The notes under the pieces were generated by a model, which worked only from the letters and a program-made list of their open reading frames with translations, was not told the DNA's origin and did not search any database. From the NCBI RefSeq assembly GCF_036785885.1, contig NC_092317.1, positions 7,938,501 to 8,002,500 of the forward strand: a stretch of DNA of 64,000 bases, written 5' to 3'. Positions 1-11,787 of the stretch are shown here, one piece after another. The stretch's first letter is position 1. Each line of letters begins with the position of its first letter. Made by a program: the position numbers and the translations under genes. The DNA comes from Coffea arabica (Eukaryota; Streptophyta; Magnoliopsida; Gentianales; Rubiaceae).

Positions 1-208
1 AGCTTAATTTGCACGAGCTCGAGCTCGAGCTCGTGAAGCTCGACTCGTTTGTGATAAACGAGTCGAGCTCGAGCCACATGTACATTTAACGAGCCGAGTT
101 CGAGCACATTTTAAAGCTCGTTTTCCTAACGAGCTCGAGTCAAGCTCGGCTCGAATTAAACTCGAGTCGAGCTCGGCAGCCAAATACTCGGCTCGATTAA
201 CAGCTCTA
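1..208. mobile_element. hAT-like MITE fragment rich in CTCGAG/GAGCTC (cut by window edge)
   Basis: The stretch consists of repeated gagctcgag/aacgagtcgagc words. The same vocabulary fills the complete element at 27,776-28,125, so this is probably a relative. Its right end (…cggctcgattaacagctcta) resembles the terminal inverted repeat of that element. The left end lies outside the window, so target duplications cannot be tested. The open reading frame through it on the minus strand is a product of the repeat. Confidence 0.45.
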
Positions 209-651
209 GTTGCAATGCAAAGAAAATAAGCCAAGTAAGATGGTTGGATGTTCGAAGATCAACAGATTGTTATAGTCCAACAACCAAAAAAAAAAAAGGA
301 TGTGACCAAGAACCGTAATTATCCACTTCAACGTTTGTAGTAAGGACTACAAGGCTTTGACGTCTTGAAAAAAGCTCATAAATTAGTGGTTTTCAAGCAA
401 AACCAATTCCTATTCATTCTTATTCAAACAACTTTCTAAGCTGCAGTTTTCACTTCTATATCTGGTTATAAGCATGTATCTAATTTAACTACCCAAACCC
501 TAATCACATGAAAATATTAAAATTTTGAGAGAAATTTTCCAAAACAAAAAAAAAAAGAGAAGAAACGTTTGCAGCAGAGTCAAGTATATATGCTTATCTT
601 AGTACTCCAGCTGATGAGGAGCTGCTTCAGCTGCATTTGGTTATTTGTGCA

Positions 652-864
652 TGGAAGAGAAGGGTCTAGCATGATTGATAAGAGCCAGTCAGGATAGCCG
701 CAGGATGACGCCTAGAAACCAAGTTGAGGTTCCATATGATAATTACTACAAGATAGATATGTGGCAATGTTTGGCCTTTTCAAGAACCCTTGAATGGTTG
801 TAGGCAAGTCATCCTTGGCTACCAAACAAGACTCTTTATCTCCATACAAGACCTCTCTTCCTCT
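652..864 (-). ncRNA. MIR169: MIR169 precursor, locus 1 (type A)
   Basis: The minus strand folds into a long hairpin. The mature miRNA is in the 5' arm (801-821, core AGCCAAGGAUGACUUGCC, beginning UA, ending UA). The star is in the 3' arm near 695-714. Pairing continues below the duplex to the base of the stem, ggaagagaggtctt against agacccttctcttcc. The family is known to guide cleavage of NF-YA (CBF-B/HAP2) transcripts, with roles in drought, nitrogen and flowering responses. The loop is short (about 85 nt) and its sequence differs from loci 4 and 7, although arms and mature sequence agree with them. Confidence 0.9.
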
Positions 865-921
865 CGTGTTGAAAAATGCACTTTCTTGACTGGAATGGTG
901 AAATTTCTATGATGAAAAGAG

Positions 922-1060
922 CTTTAAATAGACAACATTAGATTCCAACTATCACATGATGGAGTTTCTTTTTGCCCCCCTCCCCATAAGATTTAGCAGT
1001 CTTTTTAGAATTTTCTGTACATTAATTTTTGAAAAATTTTAGGGGCTGGGAATATATTCC
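922..1060 (-). promoter_or_regulatory. Promoter of MIR169 locus 1: TATA box and palindromic box
   Basis: On the minus strand TATTTAAAG (922-930) lies 101 bp upstream of the mature miRNA, fitting transcription start near the base of the hairpin. A perfect 12-bp palindrome GGAATATATTCC lies at 1049-1060, 228 bp upstream of the miRNA. The same pair of elements recurs at all other loci. Confidence 0.6.
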
Positions 1061-3239
1061 AGTTATTACCAGGGGCCTACCATATCCGTTAAGATTTATC
1101 CCATTTATTGTAGATTCACAATCGGATATTGACTTCACACTCATACAACACTAGCAGCAATTGGCCGGGAAACTTTGCAAGTGCTATATATCAATCCGGA
1201 CACAAATTTTGCAAGTGCTATCAAGCTGAACACAAATTTAATCAACATCAACAAGACAGCTTATATGTGTTATACTTTAAAGTGGTGTGTAAGATAAAAT
1301 TAAATCTTCAGTTAAGATTTTGTGCAATCTTATAATCTGCCATTATTTATGTCTTTGTTGGATTGATAAATATACACCTAATAACGTTGTAATGACATGT
1401 TATGTGCTAGACATAATGCACAAACAAGCGAGACTTGAGCCGAGTTCTTTACTTTTCATAGCATCAACCTAATTATTCACTTTTGCTATAGTAAGAAAGT
1501 CTCGTTTGAAAAAACAAATTAGCAGGGGAAAGGTGGGATTTTTGGAGCGGAGGAGGGGAAGGAGAAGAGAGATTTGAACCCAAAATCTTTAATTTTTGGG
1601 ATCTCAACCTTTAAAAGTTTCATTCATTTTCTTTACAATAATTTATTCTGAAGATATTTAGCATAATGATGCGAGAAAAAGAATTTTTCGATCTACAAGT
1701 GGAGGGATGGGTGGTTTTTTGATACTTAGACCACACTGTCTAGTGTCTTTCATATGAGCCTTAAGCATATCTATTTCCATTTGTGTCACATCTCACAATA
1801 CCATACCCTTGAGAATTTTGGCCTTTGTTTGGGAAAGAATCAGATAGAGAACAAATTTGAGAATATAAACTAAGAAGCACGTTTGAGGAATAGAAGTACA
1901 CAAGTGAGAAAATTTGGGCCAAGTGAAACAGGTTGACTCCCTCTCCATCACAATTCTCTTTAGGAACTCTCAATCAATATATTCCAGTATTACGGCAATA
2001 TATGCCACATGTGTAAGTAGCTTCACTTTGAAACGATGTCAATGCTCTCAATTATGTACATTCCTTTTTTTTTCCCGTTCCTTTTTTCTCCTATTTGACT
2101 TTTAGAATTCAATTCTTTGGTGCGAAGATAGGAGAAAAGCATCTTTGCGACTCAACACGATATCTAGATTGTCAACCCTTCACTTGGCTCATTAAAAGGA
2201 AAAGTACAATTGAATTCTTTTTTTTTTTTTTTGATAATTAATGCTCTTCTGAATATAAAAGGTTCAAGTGTATATAATGGCATGCATATGGGGTCTATTG
2301 GGCTTTGAAGTACTTGCAATATTATCCATTTTTTAGGTAGAGGAAAAGGCTTTTTTTACAGGTGCCCAATGAACACTGAATAGTACACTTAGATCACATC
2401 TAATTTATGATATGAATTCACATACTAACAGTTATTATATTATCTTATATTTATATACTTTTTTTCTAATTAACATTACTATTCTAAACTATGAACACCT
2501 GAAGTCCATCTATTGGGTATTCGTTAGATAGACCCAGAGGAAAATGCCAGCTACATTATGAATAGTCTTCATTCACAATTTTTTTTTTTGTCTCTTTCTA
2601 TCTTCAAACACAAATGACAAAATTTGTGAAAAATGCGAACTTGGAATTTGATCTTCCATTTCTTGGAAAATAGTTCTAATATTTAATATGAGAAAAAACT
2701 TTAATCACCATGCTCTGTGTCGTGTAATGCGTGAATTTGGGGGTTCTTTTGCAAGGTTTCGGCCCCAATATTTTTGACATTTGGACTACTTTTTGGACCA
2801 AATTGAGAACCAATGCAAAATAAGAAATTAAATTAGAGGTGTACCCATCCACTAGGACATGCTTCTAGAATATCGCAGCTGACATGAAATCAAGTTTACA
2901 ATCGAAGAAAATTCTCTCAATATATTCCAAGAAATTTTGGGTTTAACCTACACAGTGAAGTTTAAAAACGTACAAGGTACAAATAATTCCTTGTTAATTG
3001 AGCATTTACTTACAATTTAACTCCAAATTTTTTTTCTCTTTTAGTGATTCAGTCAATTTATCAGCTTTTTTCTTTCTGGCACGAGATTTGTGTACAAACT
3101 CCGAAATGTTCAGAAAATGTGTCTAACGTTCAATTCTATGATGTTTCTAATTTTTTTAAAACATTTCCAAAATCAATTCACTACTGAAAATTTGTCTACG
3201 CAAACATTCTACTATTGCCTCACGACATTATCTTTGCTT

Positions 3240-3262
3240 TCCTTTTTTTTTTTTTTTTTTTG
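3240..3262. repeat. Poly-T tract
   Basis: A homopolymer run of T inside block 1, just left of a TA-rich and GA/GT/TA microsatellite cluster. Confidence 0.7.
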
Positions 3263-3409
3263 TAGTGTCTGTGAGTTATTTCTTTGTAAATATATATATC
3301 TTTGCTTTCCTATATATATCTTTTACAATATAATATATATATCTTTGCTTTCCTATATATATATTGTATTCATTGTAAACAGATTTCTTGCTTGAAATTC
3401 TGCTTGGTT

Positions 3410-3545
3410 AGGGGGAGAGAGAGAGAGAGTGTGTGTGTGTGTGTACAAATATGTGTGTATACAATATATATATACATATATATATATATATGCATATGCA
3501 TATATGTATATGCATATATGTATATGTATGTGTATGTGTGCTTTA
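3410..3545. repeat. Compound microsatellite (GA)n-(GT)n-(TA)n
   Basis: Runs of gagaga, then gtgtgt, then tatata/tgcata follow each other directly. The short reading frames here are products of the repeat. The sister region in block 2 (about 14,130-14,300) lacks it, so it expanded after the duplication. Confidence 0.9.
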
Positions 3546-4241
3546 AAGTTTATATGTTTGTTATGTTAAGGCAAACATAACAAACGTTAACAGTGGACAA
3601 TACCATGCATCTAAAAATAATTAAAATTTTGAATAATGTAAATAACGTTAAAAAGAAAAACTTTGTGTACACCATAGTGAAGTAAATTTCTAAATTTTTT
3701 GATAGCTACTATAATAATGTGTTCATTCTTCTCATTGTATTTTCAAAAGCTACATATTAACCGTTAGCGTTATTTTATAAGTTCTACTTTTGTCTCATAA
3801 ATAAAAAAGTCTCATAAGAGTTTAGTGTTCAAGCTTGCTACATTAATCTTCAAACTAACTTGGAATTTCAGTTTAAGCATTAATTGGCTTAAAAGCTATT
3901 ATCAAAACCGAACGGAATTTCTTGAAACATACAAATAGTGGCAGACTCAAAACCTTATGGGAGATAGAGGCAATTGTAATTTCCATAACTTCATTGCGGT
4001 TTATGCGATTTATGTATCCCATATGTTTATATTCTCATAAATAGAAGAATTCATATATACACGTAACCATGAAATTATACATAGTACTATACAATTAGAT
4101 AAAAAAAAAAAAAAAAAAGAAGAAAGAATAAAAAGAATTCTGCATTCAGCATCGGGCTAGTTCATGATAAAGATTAATGACATCCAGAAAACCTTCTTCC
4201 GCATCGTTCCGACCGACTTCGACCGCCGTTCGAATTAAAGT

Positions 4242-4459
4242 TGGAAGAGAAGGTCTAGGATGATTGACAAGAGTCAGTCAGGTCAACCAAGGATGCTGCC
4301 GAAGAACCACTTTTTTTTTTTTTTTTAAAGGTAATTGTTAGCCACCACGATCGAAATGCAAGAAATATTGTAACACATTCTGAGCCGAGTGGACTTAGGC
4401 AGGTCATCCTTGGCTAACCCACGAGATTCTTTATCTTCATACAAGACCTCCCTTCCTCT
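4242..4459 (-). ncRNA. MIR169: MIR169 precursor, locus 2 (type B)
   Basis: The mature miRNA is at 4396-4416 in the 5' arm on the minus strand, core AGCCAAGGAUGACCUGCC: U15 of locus 1 is C here. The star region is near 4284-4300 and reads ggcagcatccttggtt on the minus strand, pairing with nearly the whole miRNA. The stem base is gaggaagggaggtctt against agaccttctcttcc. A poly-T tract (4311-4326) sits in the loop. It is the sister of locus 5. Confidence 0.88.
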
Positions 4460-4521
4460 AGTTCTAAATCCTGCTATTGATCGATGCTTAGAAGATAGAA
4501 ATAATGCTAAGATAAATGTGG

Positions 4522-4644
4522 CTATTTATAGGCAATAAGGAGGCAAAAAGATTAGATCCGCGTAAGGAGCTTTCTTGACACTGTGAACCCCAAAATTCTA
4601 TCTTGTGATTTTTTATCCCCATTTGCTTGAGATGAATATATTCC
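4522..4644 (-). promoter_or_regulatory. Promoter of MIR169 locus 2
   Basis: TATAAATAG (4522-4530, minus) lies 106 bp upstream of the miRNA. The palindromic box (4633-4644) is one base off, TGAATATATTCC when read on the plus strand. Beyond it, an agattgg…/…tgaatcc block is shared with loci 3, 5 and 6. Confidence 0.6.
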
Positions 4645-7626
4645 CCATTGTTTAAGGGGAGAACCATATCCAAATTGTGAAATGAGATTGGGAAGACGAG
4701 GTGGAAAAGCAGCATGTTTATCCCAACTTGTACTGAATCCCATTTTTGCGCATTTATGCCCCATTTTTTTTGTCACTGTTAATTGGGAAATTAATCACTC
4801 AAAATTTCTAAATTTCATTGAACGTTCGGATATGGCTACTCCCTTTTGAATATAACTGGTTGACTGATCCCAGTCTGAACTCTCATTAGGATAAGTTGCA
4901 GTACCACATTACCTTAATGTTAGTCTCACACAGTCTTAAGTTGCAATGCACTGTATATGTATATTGATGCAGTCGCACGATTTGTGGATTGTAGTATTCC
5001 AACAATTGGAGGAAGAAAAATGACTGTATGCGAGTTCAAATCTTCGTTTAATATAGTTATACGTTAGTATTTTTGACATTATTAGCGGAATAGTTTGTCA
5101 TATCATTGTGTTGTAAGTATCCATAGTCATTTCATTAAATATTGTGTCATAACAATCTTATAAAAAAAAACAGAAACAAAATAACAAACTGTTGGGGGTT
5201 TTTTTTTTCCTTTTGATTGTTCAATCTTATATTCTTATCCATAAAGCCACCATCATCCCAGTTAGAGCCCATGCATGTACGGATGGTTGACTTTCTGATC
5301 TGTGTACTTCTTGCTACACTTCTGCTCTGACAGTCGAAATTTGATTCTCATGCTGATTAATATTCCCCAAGCAATCGAATTCCATCACAAATGACCACTT
5401 GAATAAAAATGTTAATGCTCCAAGTACCAAGCAAACTTTGCTTAGCATTATTTTGCTTCATTTTCAAGCATCTAACTCTTGGCTTTGCACTTTGTCATTA
5501 GCTGTTTTTGCCAACAAAGATGTTCTCGTGGGCTCGAATGGACATGGAAGCTGATGCAGAACATTCAAGAACTAAAATCTAGCACTAATCTGCTCTGAAA
5601 ATTATCGGCTAAAGAGATAAAAATCAAGTGCAAATGAATAAGGATGGATACCATGTGATGCAAAATTTTAGTGACTCTCTCTGACATTTATTAATACAAA
5701 TATAGAACGACCTCTCCTCAAGTTTTACATAGCGTCGTTATGTTATCCCATTTTCAATTGTTATCAAAATGTTTATTTTCTCTAAAATATTAATATGCCA
5801 TTCGGAGGGTAGTGTTGGAAGTTCAGTCTAAACTTGGAAACAAAATAAAGTGCATGCACTTGTGAAAACCCAAAATCAGTGTTACATCATCCGCCAAAAA
5901 TGAGTTATTACATAAGTGATTTTAACATTCTTGCAATACCTGGAAAAGGGACAAAAAAAATGTCTAACTTTTAATATGTGAAACCACAGAAACATGTTAA
6001 TTCTGATATGTATGATCATCCTCATATTAATACCTTAGGCGGGTACATTTAGACGTACGTACTAATGCAAAAATCGAAGCTGTTTTGTGTGTGTTTATAT
6101 GTGTGTGTGTCTACATCTAGTAGCCACAAATTTGCACCCTAGATAATGCAGTTTTGATCAATGCTTGGGCTGATAATTCAGTAGTTGGATGTCTGGTTCT
6201 TGAGGTAGAATTTCACAACCTCAATTCCTAATGTTCTATCTTCCCAAAAAAGTTGGAAAAAATAATGCCTGTGACTATTAGATATGTGAATGGTTGAGCT
6301 GATAGCCAAAAGCATAGCCATATATTTTTTGCATGGCTGCGATTCTGTTAAGTTTAATTACTTCTCTATAAAAGCAGCAAGAACACATCTAAAGAGCTGT
6401 GGAGTTTCCATCTTGATGAAGTGAGTTGGTGGTATATTTTCAACGTATTTAGGACAGCTTTTAATTTCGAGAAATTATAGAACCATGAGCTTCAAAGTTA
6501 ATTTTGTTATGTGCACTTAACAATTGCTTCTTTTTCTTTTTTACCCAAAAAAAAAAAAATTGTAAGATTCTACCATAACAGTTGAAATGAAAATACTAAT
6601 ATCAAATGAACTCGCAGGTTGGTTAAGAATAAGAAGGGCAATAATTGATGACAGAAACGTAATGATGTTCAAATGATTTCTTTGTTTTTTCCCCGTCAAG
6701 CTAGCTAGTGTGATCGATGGCTCCCTAACCAACTAATATTACAATATTCGTTTAATAAGGATTTGTTTACATATATCCATATCTCCTATCTTTCAGTTAA
6801 GAGTCGAAGAAAGTGAAAGATGAAGGCACAGAACTTCAAGCAGTGTTGTTGATGTCGGACAAATTTGGCCAATTCTGCAGTAACTAGGTCCCAGATGTGG
6901 CCTAAAAGTAGTGATTTCAACCAAGATCGTCGATGAACTAGTCAAGAACCGGATGAGCAATCTAAACCAGCGTTGGACTGGATATACACTCTTTTTTTTT
7001 TTGGTTTTTTTCTTTTTTTTCCCCAAAAAAAAAAAGGGATTTTGAGCTTTTGGAACCTAATGAAGCCACTGGTTCAAGGAGTCACTTGGCTGGCTCCTTT
7101 CTTCTTCAAAGAACATTTGCTTGAAGCTCTTCACAACTGCACATTCTCTATCAATCCCACCTTTCAATTAAGTTCGATCAGATGTTTGGTAGTTAAAAAA
7201 AGAGTTGAACCTCTATTATACAACATTTTGCTGGCAAATGTTAGGAAAAATTGCAACTTTTTACCGTGTAAAATTGCTAACTTGAAATTTTATTACGAAA
7301 AATTCTTAATTACAAGCATTTTGCTCAATGAAGAATTTTTGCAGCAAAAATTGCGCATCAAATGAATAATATTAGACATCACTAATGCTCCAAATATAAC
7401 ATAAATTGTTATATTACTCAAAAAAAAAAACATAAGTTGTTGTATTTATATGTTCTCTCTCTCAACACACACAGGCGCAAAAACACATAAACGTTTGTGT
7501 ACCTTCATAAGCATTTTTGTGAAAACAGCAACTTCAACATCCAAAATTTGTTTCTTAAACAAACAGAAAAACAAGACCTCTGTACAACTCCAAGCCTTCT
7601 GTTTCACCAAGATTGTCTTCCCAAAC

Positions 7627-7989
7627 ATGGAAGAGAAAGTCTAGCATGATTGATAAGAGCCAATCTGAAGCCTTGGATGACCTGCCTAAAAATAACCTTA
7701 GGACTCCTAACCAATCGTTTTTGTTACATTTGGCTTAAGTCAATTATGTTACATTCGGCTTGTAAGACTGCTAAAGTACTAAAACATGTTTTATACACAA
7801 TTTTGTACTAAAATGCAACCTTATCACATATCCAAATGTTTGTGAAGATATAGACTAAAATTTACCCCAAAAAAAAAGAAAAGAAAAGAAAAATCATTTG
7901 AAGAAGGCAAACCCTCGAGTGGATTTAGGCAGGTCATCCTTGGCTATCAAACAAGACTCTTTATCTCCATACAAGACCTCTCTCCCTCT
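7627..7989 (-). ncRNA. MIR169: MIR169 precursor, locus 3 (type C)
   Basis: The mature miRNA is at 7926-7946, minus strand, core AGCCAAGGAUGACCUGCC, identical to locus 2. The star is near 7668-7688 and has a one-base change that opens a small internal mismatch beside the ccaagg core. The loop is long, about 235 nt, which is tolerated in plant precursors. The stem base is gagggagagaggtctt against agactttctcttccat. It is the sister of locus 6. Confidence 0.87.
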
Positions 7990-8038
7990 CATTTCAAGCA
8001 CTGCACTTATGCTTAAAGTAGCAGCACAATACAACTGG

Positions 8039-8210
8039 CTATATATAGGGGAGAGGAGGAAAAGAGATTAGATCCGAAATGCCGCACGCATATGGAGTTA
8101 ACTTGGCCCCATAATTATTGACACATTTTCAGCATATTCTTTGCTTTCAGACCTCGTACCACAGTTGACATTAATGCTATCAGCCAATTATGCATGAGGG
8201 AATAGATTCC
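8039..8210 (-). promoter_or_regulatory. Promoter of MIR169 locus 3
   Basis: CTATATATAG (8039-8048) is a symmetrical TATA box 93 bp upstream of the miRNA. The palindromic box at 8199-8210 has one change (GGAATAGATTCC). Between them lies a cggatctaat element (about 8,073-8,082) also found upstream of loci 2, 5 (one base changed) and 6. Confidence 0.6.
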
Positions 8211-8513
8211 ACTAAGCGGTAGGGACCAATCATACCCAGTCCATATCTGGATTTGAGATTGGAAAAATAGGGTCTAAAAGCCACAAGATCAATCCAACTT
8301 GTGCTGAATCTTAAGTCCATGCAAGAGCTAAGCCTGGTGTTCTTTAGTAGTAAATCTTTCATGGTAATTAAATTGGTTAAAATGTCGTGCAGAGGTGGGA
8401 AAAAGTTACCCGTGGACTGATATCCAGCAAATTACTGGTCATACATACCAAATTATTATTAATAAGTCTCTTTGGCTTGCAAATTTTGGTCTCATCCAAA
8501 AAAGAACTCACCT

Positions 8514-8758
8514 GTGCCACTATATTGTGGGATAAGAGGTCAATGGTTTAAATCTTACCTTACCTCCTATCAATGTGCAACTATATACGTGACTTCTTCT
8601 AAATCTATACGGGTGCGTGGTGCACCCGTATGATCTGATAGTGGTTCAGTTCTCATTGATTTTCTCGATTTAGTTGGGCCACCCCCTAGAGTAAGTTAGA
8701 GTGAGAGTAGGAGTAGATTAGACTAGATGTGCCGTTATCGAAAAAAAAAAAAAAAAAA
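8514..8758 (+). mobile_element. Probable SINE-like retroelement with poly-A tail
   Basis: The element ends in an 18-base A run (8740-8757) after the characteristic stretch …ctagatgtgccgttatcg. A possible RNA polymerase III B-box (ggtttaaatctta) lies near 8,550. Imperfect direct repeats aactcacctg/cactcgcctg flank it. A 10-bp perfect hairpin (atacgggtgc … gcacccgtat, 8607-8631) lies in its body. The corresponding place in block 2 lacks it. Assignment as SINE rather than a truncated LINE tail is inference. Confidence 0.45.
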
Positions 8759-9718
8759 CACTCGCCTGAACAAAATTATCCGAAATGAGTTGGGCATGGT
8801 TGAGGTACTTGATGCTCTCTTTAGGTCATATAGAGCTTGCCTTTCGGTTGGATTGCTGAACAGGTCTCATGGAGATGGGCTATGGTTGGACCAGAACAAG
8901 GTGATTTCCCTCATCAACGAGACAGGAAGATTACGTAGGCATAATTGGTGAACAAGAAATAATTAACATAGTACAGGGGGTTATGTTCTTGTTTTTTGTT
9001 CGTAGGTAGGTACGAGATGCCATACCACTACCTTTTGCAAGGAAAGGAAAAGATAAATTAACAGAAAAGCTATTGATTGAAGGAATTTAGAGAATGGTTA
9101 TTGAATTTTGTATTCGAGAATTTTTTTCCATAATTAGGAAATTTGACTTGGACAGGAACTGAGTTACGTACTGATAGCCATGTTTAGGCGAGTGCATCTT
9201 TAATAAATTAGTCAAGCACATTTCCAACGCGATCAATTAGCGAAAAATGGATAATTATACTTGTCAAACTCCTTGGATTATGTTAAATTTCGTTTTAAGA
9301 GCTGGTGTAATTAACATCTTCAAAAATAATAAATCAGTTATTACCCCTAAGACGTTGTTCGATAGTTACAGTAATCAAATGACTGTGAAATCTCTTACTC
9401 GACTCTAACACCCTCTCATTTCCCTTTCCATATAAGGTTTAACCTCTCTATTAAAAAAAGATTAATAACTGAATTTGACTTCAATACAATTTTCAAGCTC
9501 GACGGCTAAAGGTTAAAAATACTTTGGATCGTGAAAGTTCAAAACCAATAAGTGATAGTAGATAAGAATAAGGCATTTTTTCCGCTTAAAGATAAATGGA
9601 AATATATAGACTTGAAACGTCTCTGGACTAGTTGAACTTTGCTTCTTCCGAGAACTTTGTTGAAGGTAGTCCTTCTTTTGTTTCTATCCGAGAGAATTAC
9701 AAGCTCAATTATAGTTTA

Positions 9719-10020
9719 AGGACCTGTTGGATAATCCAATTCAGTACTTAAATTTACTGGATTCAGAACTTAACATATTCAGACCGTTTGATAACAAAAT
9801 ATTGAACATCTGAATTAATTAAGTGACATTGAATTTTCTAGGCAAAACATGCTCTCAAAATTAAGTGATAACCTATTCACTTATCACTGAATGTGGTATG
9901 CGTTCAAATGTATTAAATTTGATATTTAACAATTCAATAACTTAATCGATTCACACTTTAGATTTCATATTTCAGTTTTCAAACTTCAATTTTATCAGGT
10001 TATTCAAGAATCAAATACCT
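9719..10020. mobile_element. MITE-like element, related copy at 31,039-31,340
   Basis: The sequence from ggacctgttggataatcc to …caggttattcaag resembles, in inverted orientation, the sequence at 31,039-31,340. Shared blocks are gaattttctaggca, aagtgataa…cacttat and ttaacaattcaataactta. Block 2 lacks the inserted stretch at its sister position (about 21,115). Target duplications are not clear. Confidence 0.5.
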
Positions 10021-11295
10021 TGTTATCACGGGTAAATCTTATTCAGGAAATAACAGTATAGCCTTAATAATTAAAAAAAATTTCTCGAAATGCTTATGAA
10101 TGGAAATTCATGTATGGAAGCCCATGCAGAATTATTCTACTTTGGTCATATTCCGCCATTCCAATGCTATCCTTTCTAGGGCCCAGTCAAGGAGCTTTTG
10201 GTCCGACAAGTCCGTATTGGCTTGGAATCTTTATTAAAAAAAAAAAAAAATCAACCATAAAAAGAGTATGGAAGTCTCAACTAGGGATAGTTTGCATAAA
10301 ATCCAGTAGATGGAAATTAAACTAAAAAGACTGTCATATAAAGTTGAGGGAAAAAACAAGAAATTCACCATGGTAGAAAGTTGAAGCTAAGATCGAGTTA
10401 AATAAGCAAAGACAGGGGTGATCAATATGTAAAATAACATCAAAATGCTTTGGGCAAATTTCCCTTTATAAGCAAATTAAGTGCATTAATCGCATTACAT
10501 ATTTGAAATTAACAAAAGAAAATTAATGAATGTTAGTTCCTTTTTTTTCTTCTTTTTTTTTTTTTTTTGAATTCCCACCTCTCCCCACACCCTTCCCAAC
10601 CCGAACTGGAATGATAGCTCACCCTTGTATACAACCCAGTTTAGCTAAAGAATGCAATCTAGAGCAATGAAAAGCGATTGCTTACTTTTACAAAAACAAG
10701 ACAAGAGGAATGGAAAAAAAGCAAATTGTTTATGTATTCAGGTACTAGAAAACTAAATATGTACCAACTAATATACATGGGTGATAATAGTATTCTTCAA
10801 AAAAACAATTTCTTTATGCCAAACTTGTTTACTGAGTTAATTATGTGGCTCAACCCTACTAATCATGGCTTATTAATGCAGATATATACCTATTAATCAT
10901 GGATAATTAAGAAACCACTATATCATGCATGCATTGTCCATATTCTACTTTACGTGAGGGACGATTGCTTAATGCAGATATAACGGTTGCCCAGGAAAAT
11001 GACCAAAAAAAAAAAAAAAAAATGGTAGGCAGCCCCCAATTATCTCTTCTACTGGGCGACTGAAAAAGTTCTGGTATCTATACTCGTGGAGTTGTACCAA
11101 TTTAGCACACTTTGATTCTAGTGATACATGATATTGTGAAATTAATGGTGAAATGTTGACATTCATAACGCTTCAATTTCTCTACAGATTGAAAGACATT
11201 AGGTAAAACAATAAAATGAAAAGTGAGAAGTTGATTAATGAAAACCGAATTCACATAAGATGGTGCAGGTTGATGATACTTAAATTGTGCCAATT

Positions 11296-11550
11296 TGGAA
11301 GAGAAAGTCGAGCATGATCAATAAGAGCCAGTCAGGATAGCCAAAGGATGACGCCTAGAAACAAGCTTAGGGCTCCTAATTCAATCATTGGATCCTACAC
11401 TTGGATTCAGAGGGGCACAGCTAAAACAGTGAGATTGAGAAGTATATACTAACAAGAAAAAAAGGGCATTGAACCCTTGAGTGGATTTAGGCAAGTCATC
11501 CTTGGCTACCTAACAAGACTCTTGATGACCATTCAAGACATCTCTTCCAC
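11296..11550 (-). ncRNA. MIR169: MIR169 precursor, locus 4 (type A)
   Basis: The mature miRNA is at 11488-11508, minus strand, identical to loci 1 and 7. The star is near 11338-11357. The 5' arm is shortened at the base (tggaagagatgtctt) and pairs with cgactttctcttcca. The hairpin and its loop are almost identical to locus 7 over about 240 bp, with only a few differences. The surrounding spacer is clearly diverged, so these two copies look recently homogenised. Confidence 0.9.
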
Positions 11551-11599
11551 CCCATTTGAGCAATGCATTTCTGCTTACCAATGCTGAAGTATCAGATGG

Positions 11600-11787
11600 C
11601 TATTTATAGGCAATAAGGAGTTAAAAATATCATTACCAAAAGTAGCATGCATGGTGGTTCTCCATTAGTCGTCCTATAGGAATTGAAACATGTTCAGCAA
11701 TTGTATCTCTTTCTTATTTCTCTATTCGGCTGACCTACGTACACATTTTATCCACTTGTTACCATATGACATGGTGGAATATATTCC
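11600..11787 (-). promoter_or_regulatory. Promoter of MIR169 locus 4
   Basis: TATAAATAG (11600-11608) lies 92 bp upstream of the miRNA. The perfect palindrome GGAATATATTCC lies at 11776-11787, in the context catggtggaatatattcc shared with locus 7. Confidence 0.62.

Larger units (their letters stand above)
600..11280. repeat. Tandem block 1 of the MIR169 array (A-B-C unit, first copy)
   Basis: The block contains hairpins 1, 2 and 3. Besides the hairpins, the spacers match block 2 in order. Examples: 3,060-3,250 with 13,990-14,130; 5,240-5,600 with 15,770-16,130; 6,540-7,180 with 17,270-17,850; 7,360-8,400 with 17,940-19,000; 8,850-9,060 with 19,600-19,790; 10,060-10,460 with 21,220-21,620; 10,960-11,300 with 22,200-22,560. 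Divergence is high and boundaries are approximate. The spacers hold no protein gene that I can support, only repeats listed separately. Confidence 0.8.

Noticed and set aside
4..234. 76-codon frame on the minus strand (…RAELDSSLIRAELDSSS…)
   Set aside because: It is the translation of ctcgag-type repeats of a MITE fragment, not a gene.
1049..1060. Reading the palindromic box as a PHR1 site (GNATATNC)
   Set aside because: The box is GAATATATTC at its core, two bases longer between G and C than that site requires, so it does not match.
6793..7365. Frames around the poly-T/poly-A stretch near 7,000
   Set aside because: Low-complexity ends, no recognisable domain, and the block 2 copy lacks the frame.
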